The notes beneath the pieces were generated by a model. It saw only the letters and a program-made list of their open reading frames with translations. It had not been told where the DNA came from and ran no database searches. This document shows positions 6,610 through 8,191 of a DNA stretch of 8,191 bases, piece by piece. The position numbers and the translations under genes were made by a program. Origin of the DNA: Anaerolineaceae bacterium (GTDB lineage: Bacteria > Chloroflexota > Anaerolineae > Anaerolineales > Anaerolineaceae). Within the stretch, counting starts at the first letter, position 1. Each line of letters starts with the position of its first letter. The stretch spans positions 1-8,191 of the forward strand of contig WOZC01000066.1 of the NCBI GenBank assembly GCA_011620465.1, in the 5' to 3' direction.

Positions 6610-6664
6610 GACGGTCAAGAGTCAGGATAAATCGATTTATGGAAAATTATTATCTTGAACCGTC
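6610..6664. repeat. nested inverted repeats upstream of relA
   Basis: The outer arms GACGGTCAAGA (6610-6620) and TCTTGAACCGTC (6653-6664) are complementary apart from one extra A. Between them lies a perfect 14-base palindrome, ATAAATCGATTTAT (6627-6640). On the minus strand both outer arms contain TTGAC, like a -35 box. TTGACG (6666-6661) is followed after 19 bases by CATAAA (6641-6636), a weak promoter candidate for relA. The whole could be an operator with a promoter inside it, or a long hairpin in the leader. Confidence 0.45.
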
Positions 6665-6699
6665 AAGGAAAAAAACCTTATACTGCAATATTGTGACAC

Positions 6700-6749
6700 A
6701 AAAAAGGCTCAGGATGATAAAATTATATCTGTCATCATGAAGGCTTTTT
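6700..6749 (-). terminator. possible imperfect terminator after the FAD oxidoreductase gene
   Basis: On the minus strand, AAAAAG, a TTCA-x-GATGA stem with its partner TCATC-x-TGAG, and a closing T6 run (6705-6700) form an imperfect hairpin. The stem is 5 bp plus 4 bp with one mismatch and one G-U pair, closed by an A/T stem. The loop is about 14 bases. It lies 56 bases beyond the stop codon of the oxidoreductase. The opposite strand also ends in a T5 run, so it could act both ways. The low GC stem makes it weak. Confidence 0.35.
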
Positions 6750-6804
6750 ATAAAGTACCTTTATCTCGATAATAATACAAGATTACCGACGATTTGGAGT
6801 TACC

Positions 6805-7965
6805 TTATTTCAGCAATTCCTTATTGTCAAAAGAGCGGTCATAGCGCATTCTATGCAGGCAATCCATTTCAGCCTGACTCAATTTCCCGGTAACTGCGTG
6901 GGTAAGCAGTTTACCGACACCCGGACCAAGCATAAAACCCTGTCCACAAGTCCCGGCTCCGATAAAATAGCCATCGAGACCCTCCACTGAGCCAATGATC
7001 GGGTTGCCATCTGGCGTCATCGGATACGTTCCGCGCCATGTCCGGCGGACGCGAATATTACCAAGAATGGGCATCAGCTCTACTAATCGTTTGCAGGATT
7101 GTGGCAGAAAGGAGCTGGTGTTTTGAGTCCGATTGCCCCAAATCTGTGGGGTAGGGGTCAGGCAGAAAATGATCTTTCCGGTCGGGTGTTGGTAGAAATA
7201 AAAATTGCTGGAACCCGGGTACTCTCGGATGTCGACGATCATGGCGTCAAACAGTGGCTGAACAGGTTCAGTGATGCCGGCTTCATGCGCATCCGGCTCG
7301 ATTGGAATATCAACTCCGACCATTTGCGATATCCTGCGAGACCAACCTCCGGCAGCATTGATAAAAATCTTGCAAGCATAGGAGTCTTTATCTGTTTTGA
7401 TTCCCTGAATCTTGTTACCTTTTACAACGATATCAGTGACGGACTCACCAAAATGGAATTCAACTCCAGCGGCTTGGGCATGCTTCCAGAAAGCGAAACA
7501 AGCCTTCAAGGGGGAGGCACTGCCGTCTTCGGGCGAAAAAGTACCTCCAAGCAGACCCTCCGGATTGAGATGGGGCGCAATCTGGCGATTTTCATCTCTT
7601 CCCAACCAGTTAATGTTCAAACCAAGGGCGCGCTGCTGCTCCAAGAGGCTTTTCAGCGTGGCTTGGATATCGCTGTTATAGGCAACAAAATTGTAGCCGC
7701 CGGAGCGCCAGTCGATATCATCGCCATAAACTTCCTTCCAGGTGGAAAATACCTCGATTGAATTGGTACACAAATGGATTTTTGAAGGGTCGGAATGGGT
7801 TGCCCTGACTCCACCGATTGCATGCTTGTTAGAGGCCTGACCAGGGCTGGTTAAAGCTTCAACGACCAGCACTTTTAATCCGGTTTGAGCCAGGTACATG
7901 GCAGTGGGTGTTCCGATTGAACCAGACCCGGCAATAATGACATCGTAGGTTTTATTCTGGCTCAT
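6805..7965 (-). CDS. DAO-family FAD-dependent oxidoreductase (amino-acid/amine dehydrogenase beta-subunit type)
   Basis: 386 residues, a cytoplasmic flavoprotein expected to oxidise an amino acid or secondary amine. The N-terminus has the FAD-binding G-S-G-S-I-G (13-18) and the acidic Glu36 at the end of the second strand. The C-terminus has R-R-T-W-R-G-T-Y-P-M-T-P-D-G-N-P-I-I-G (307-325), and GAGTCGQGFMLGPGVG (336-351) closes the FAD site, as in sarcosine oxidase beta, HcnC and related proline dehydrogenase subunits. No signal or membrane segment is present. ATG 7963-7965 has GGAG 7 bases upstream and overlaps the stop of the upstream [2Fe-2S] gene as ATGA, so the two products are probably subunits of one complex. 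The substrate cannot be read from the sequence: glycine, sarcosine, proline, hydroxyproline and D-amino acids are all possible. Confidence 0.88.
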   Translation of the reverse strand: MSQNKTYDVIIAGSGSIGTPTAMYLAQTGLKVLVVEALTSPGQASNKHAIGGVRATHSDPSKIHLCTNSIEVFSTWKEVYGDDIDWRSGGYNFVAYNSDIQATLKSLLEQQRALGLNINWLGRDENRQIAPHLNPEGLLGGTFSPEDGSASPLKACFAFWKHAQAAGVEFHFGESVTDIVVKGNKIQGIKTDKDSYACKIFINAAGGWSRRISQMVGVDIPIEPDAHEAGITEPVQPLFDAMIVDIREYPGSSNFYFYQHPTGKIIFCLTPTPQIWGNRTQNTSSFLPQSCKRLVELMPILGNIRVRRTWRGTYPMTPDGNPIIGSVEGLDGYFIGAGTCGQGFMLGPGVGKLLTHAVTGKLSQAEMDCLHRMRYDRSFDNKELLK

Positions 7966-8191
7966 CGGTTGTCTCCAGCTCCAACGTTTGAATTCTCAAT
8001 AAAATCTTTGACGGGAACTTCAACAAAAGATGGACGGACAGGTGGGTCAGTGACTTCCGCCAAAGGTACACCTTCTGTTGCGAACATACGTCTGATCAAG
8101 TTCAGGCAGGTTTTGCCACCACAAGCACCCATACTGGCATGGGTTACGGCTTTGATTTGATTGATGTCCTTTACGCCAATTCTGATCAATT
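7962..8191 (-). CDS. BFD-like [2Fe-2S] domain, C-terminal part, cut by window edge
   Basis: Seventy-six codons up to the TGA at 7962-7964 are visible; the reading frame stays open to the window edge. The TTG at 8187-8189 is more likely an internal Leu than a start. The segment Q-I-K-A-V-T-H-A-S-M-G-A-C-G-G-K-T-C is the second cysteine pair of a BFD-type [2Fe-2S] domain, and is followed by a Pro-rich R-P-S-F-V-E-V-P-V tail like that found at the end of sarcosine oxidase alpha and HcnB-type subunits. The first cysteine pair must lie off the right edge. It could be a stand-alone iron-sulfur protein of about 100 residues or the end of a larger NAD/FAD subunit. The 4-base overlap with the FAD oxidoreductase suggests they form one electron-transferring dehydrogenase. 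Confidence 0.82.
   Translation of the reverse strand, partial: LIRIGVKDINQIKAVTHASMGACGGKTCLNLIRRMFATEGVPLAEVTDPPVRPSFVEVPVKDFIENSNVGAGDNR

Larger units (their letters stand above)
6585..6804. other. non-coding region between the FAD oxidoreductase and relA
   Basis: About 220 AT-rich bases with no plausible ORF on either strand and no tRNA or known riboswitch that I can see. Besides the nested repeats (6610-6664) and the terminator candidate (6700-6749), it holds TTGTG-A-CACAA (6691-6701) and ATAAAG-TAC-CTTTAT (6750-6764), both perfect short inverted repeats. On the minus strand, TATAAG (6682-6677) resembles a -10 box but has no good -35 partner. The relA promoter most likely lies here, but its position is not settled. 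Confidence 0.6.

Noticed and set aside
6691..6701. TTGTG-A-CACAA as a CRP/FNR-type site
   Set aside because: CRP/FNR sites have half-sites separated by several bases; here the arms are one base apart, so the match is only superficial.
7099..7761. 220-codon open frame on the plus strand inside the FAD oxidoreductase
   Set aside because: Antisense shadow of a clearly conserved gene; the translation shows no family features.
1..8191. Mobile elements, phage genes, defence systems or horizontally acquired islands
   Set aside because: No transposase, integrase, terminal repeats, tRNA or nuclease/toxin genes are seen, and all genes share one strand with tight spacing and similar codon use.

Overview
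The window is a compact bacterial chromosomal segment in which every supported gene is on the minus strand, so transcription runs from high to low coordinates. Base composition is moderate and codon use looks even from gene to gene. There is no tRNA, rRNA, CRISPR array, insertion sequence or other sign of mobile DNA. The combination of a long RelA/SpoT protein, an Asp23-NusB pair and a large lipoprotein with starch-binding-like modules and a TIM-barrel-like end is what I would expect from an anaerobic Chloroflexota (Anaerolineae-like) bacterium. That placement is a guess from gene style; there is no phylogenetic marker to test it.

Reading in the direction of transcription: (1) 8191-6805 holds the C-terminal end of a BFD-type [2Fe-2S] protein or subunit, overlapped by 4 bases (ATGA) by a DAO-family FAD oxidoreductase. 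Together they look like two parts of a multi-subunit amino-acid or amine dehydrogenase whose other genes lie beyond the right edge. (2) 6804-6546 is a 259-base non-coding stretch upstream of the assigned relA start, with a probable weak terminator, nested inverted repeats and a small hairpin at the relA start. (3) 6545-4350 is a RelA/SpoT-type (p)ppGpp enzyme. (4) A promoter-like sequence at 4335-4307 precedes a tightly packed run of six genes: a small four-cysteine protein with an acidic tail, an unrecognised 174-residue protein, an Asp23/Gls24 protein, NusB, a large lipoprotein, and the N-terminus of ATP-dependent PEP carboxykinase (pckA), which runs off the left edge. Gaps in this run range from an 8-base overlap to about 41 bases, so it is probably one operon.

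The strongest observation concerns the RelA/SpoT protein. Its hydrolase domain has lost two residues known to be needed for (p)ppGpp breakdown (Asp144 to Cys and Glu81 to Val in Streptococcus Rel numbering). Its synthetase domain carries the EXDD motif (EFDD) typical of monofunctional E. coli RelA, not the RXKD motif of bifunctional enzymes. Both changes point the same way: a synthetase-only enzyme that has reached a RelA-like state. A second point is that the TIM-barrel-like end of the lipoprotein seems to lack both catalytic glutamates of clan GH-A glycosidases, so it may bind sugars without cutting them.

I did not find a clearly new multi-gene system. The rest is housekeeping genes plus two small proteins of unknown role sitting in front of asp23-nusB.
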